NCBI RefSeq assembly: GCF_019669905.1
Contig: NZ_AP019777.1
Coordinates: 744,001 to 808,000 of the forward strand
Reading direction: 5' to 3'
Length of the DNA stretch: 64,000 nt
Source: Methylomonas koyamae
Lineage (GTDB): Bacteria > Pseudomonadota > Gammaproteobacteria > Methylococcales > Methylomonadaceae
Positions 63,828-64,000 of the stretch are shown here, in pieces. Made by a program: the position numbers and the translations under genes. Below the pieces are notes generated by a model that did no database searches, was not told where the DNA came from, and saw only the letters and a list, made by a program, of their open reading frames with translations. How positions within the stretch are numbered: position 1 is the stretch's first letter; each line of letters starts with the position of its first letter.

Positions 63828-64000
63828 TCAATCGTCGTCGTCTTTCTTCGCCGGTTTTTCCGGAATAGGTAGCGACGGAATTTTGTAGTCGGCAATGATC
63901 GCCTGGATTTTTGCCTGATTCTTGTCGATCAAGTCGTTAAGCTGTTGCTTGCGCTGATTGTCGCCTTGGCGGATTCCCATCGCAATCGAGAAATCGAAGC
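63828..64000 (-). CDS. C-terminus of a periplasmic substrate-binding protein (MxaJ/XoxJ-like)
   Basis: The last 57 codons of a gene entering from the right edge, not visible as a complete open frame. It reads FDFSIAMGIRQGDNQRKQQL, then NDLIDKNQAKIQAIIADYKI and an acidic tail KKDDDD. The pattern of an S-I-A-M-G-V/I-R block followed by a helix ending in ADYKIPSLP is like family-3 solute-binding proteins, particularly the quinoprotein-dehydrogenase-associated kind (MxaJ/XoxJ). The assignment rests on a short piece. Confidence 0.55.
   Translation of the reverse strand, partial: FDFSIAMGIRQGDNQRKQQLNDLIDKNQAKIQAIIADYKIPSLPIPEKPAKKDDDD

Overview
The window is a chromosomal segment of a gammaproteobacterium, most likely a methanotroph of the order Methylococcales (Methylomonas-like). 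The support is the gammaproteobacterial gene content (tol-pal cluster with ybgC and cpoB, fimV, ruvCAB, miaB-ybeZ-ybeY-corC, 16S-Ile-Ala-23S-5S operon), the overall look of the 16S sequence, and, at the right edge, the C-terminus of a periplasmic binding protein that resembles the MxaJ/XoxJ partners of methanol dehydrogenases. The genus is an inference by eye; no search was run.

Layout, left to right. 1-78: 5' end of a moeB/thiF-type gene (minus). 0.1-2.3 kb: groES-groEL behind a sigma70 promoter with a perfect CIRCE operator. 2.4-3.2 kb: orphan REC-HPt phosphorelay protein. 3.2-11.1 kb (minus): fimV, asd, leuB, leuD, leuC, adk. 11.3-13.4 kb (minus): rsmA, a decayed AAA-ATPase remnant, pdxA. 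13.5-20.8 kb: a MarR-type regulator with a four-cysteine tail, divergent from a heme d1 cluster (cytochrome cd1-like protein, two small c-type cytochromes, nirF, nirD, nirL, nirG, nirH, nirJ). 20.8-25.5 kb: sixA, erpA, anmK, an M23 peptidase and tyrS. 25.5-31.4 kb: a complete rrn operon with tandem promoters, boxA sites and processing stalks. 31.6-37.4 kb: a TlpA-like redoxin, serA-serB, yebC, ruvC-ruvA-ruvB. 37.4-44.6 kb: ybgC-tolQ-tolR-tolA-tolB-pal-cpoB, then queE-queC. 44.7-46.1 kb: a small cytosolic protein with MCP-tip motifs, followed by a flavodiiron-like ODP-type diiron protein. 46.2-49.8 kb: miaB-ybeZ-ybeY-corC. 49.8-54.6 kb (minus): a PotD-like periplasmic binding protein translationally coupled to a very large Cache-HAMP-PAS-GAF-PAS-GGDEF-EAL protein. 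54.7-63.8 kb: divergent glycogen genes (minus: glgB, glgA and a small secretin-like gene; plus: glgC, a GH57 enzyme and malQ).

Three units stand out as possible systems. First, the MCP-like/ODP pair resembles the oxygen- and iron-sensing ODP-MCP pair known from Treponema, but here the MCP partner is reduced to about 200 residues carrying two tip-like motifs. Second, the heme d1 cluster is compact, lacks nirE, nirM and nirN in this window, and faces a cysteine-rich MarR regulator with a palindrome in the shared promoter region. Third, the binding-protein/GGDEF-EAL pair is organised like NspS-MbaA polyamine signalling. The rest is mostly conserved housekeeping and biosynthesis. No CRISPR array, insertion sequence, prophage or integrase was seen.
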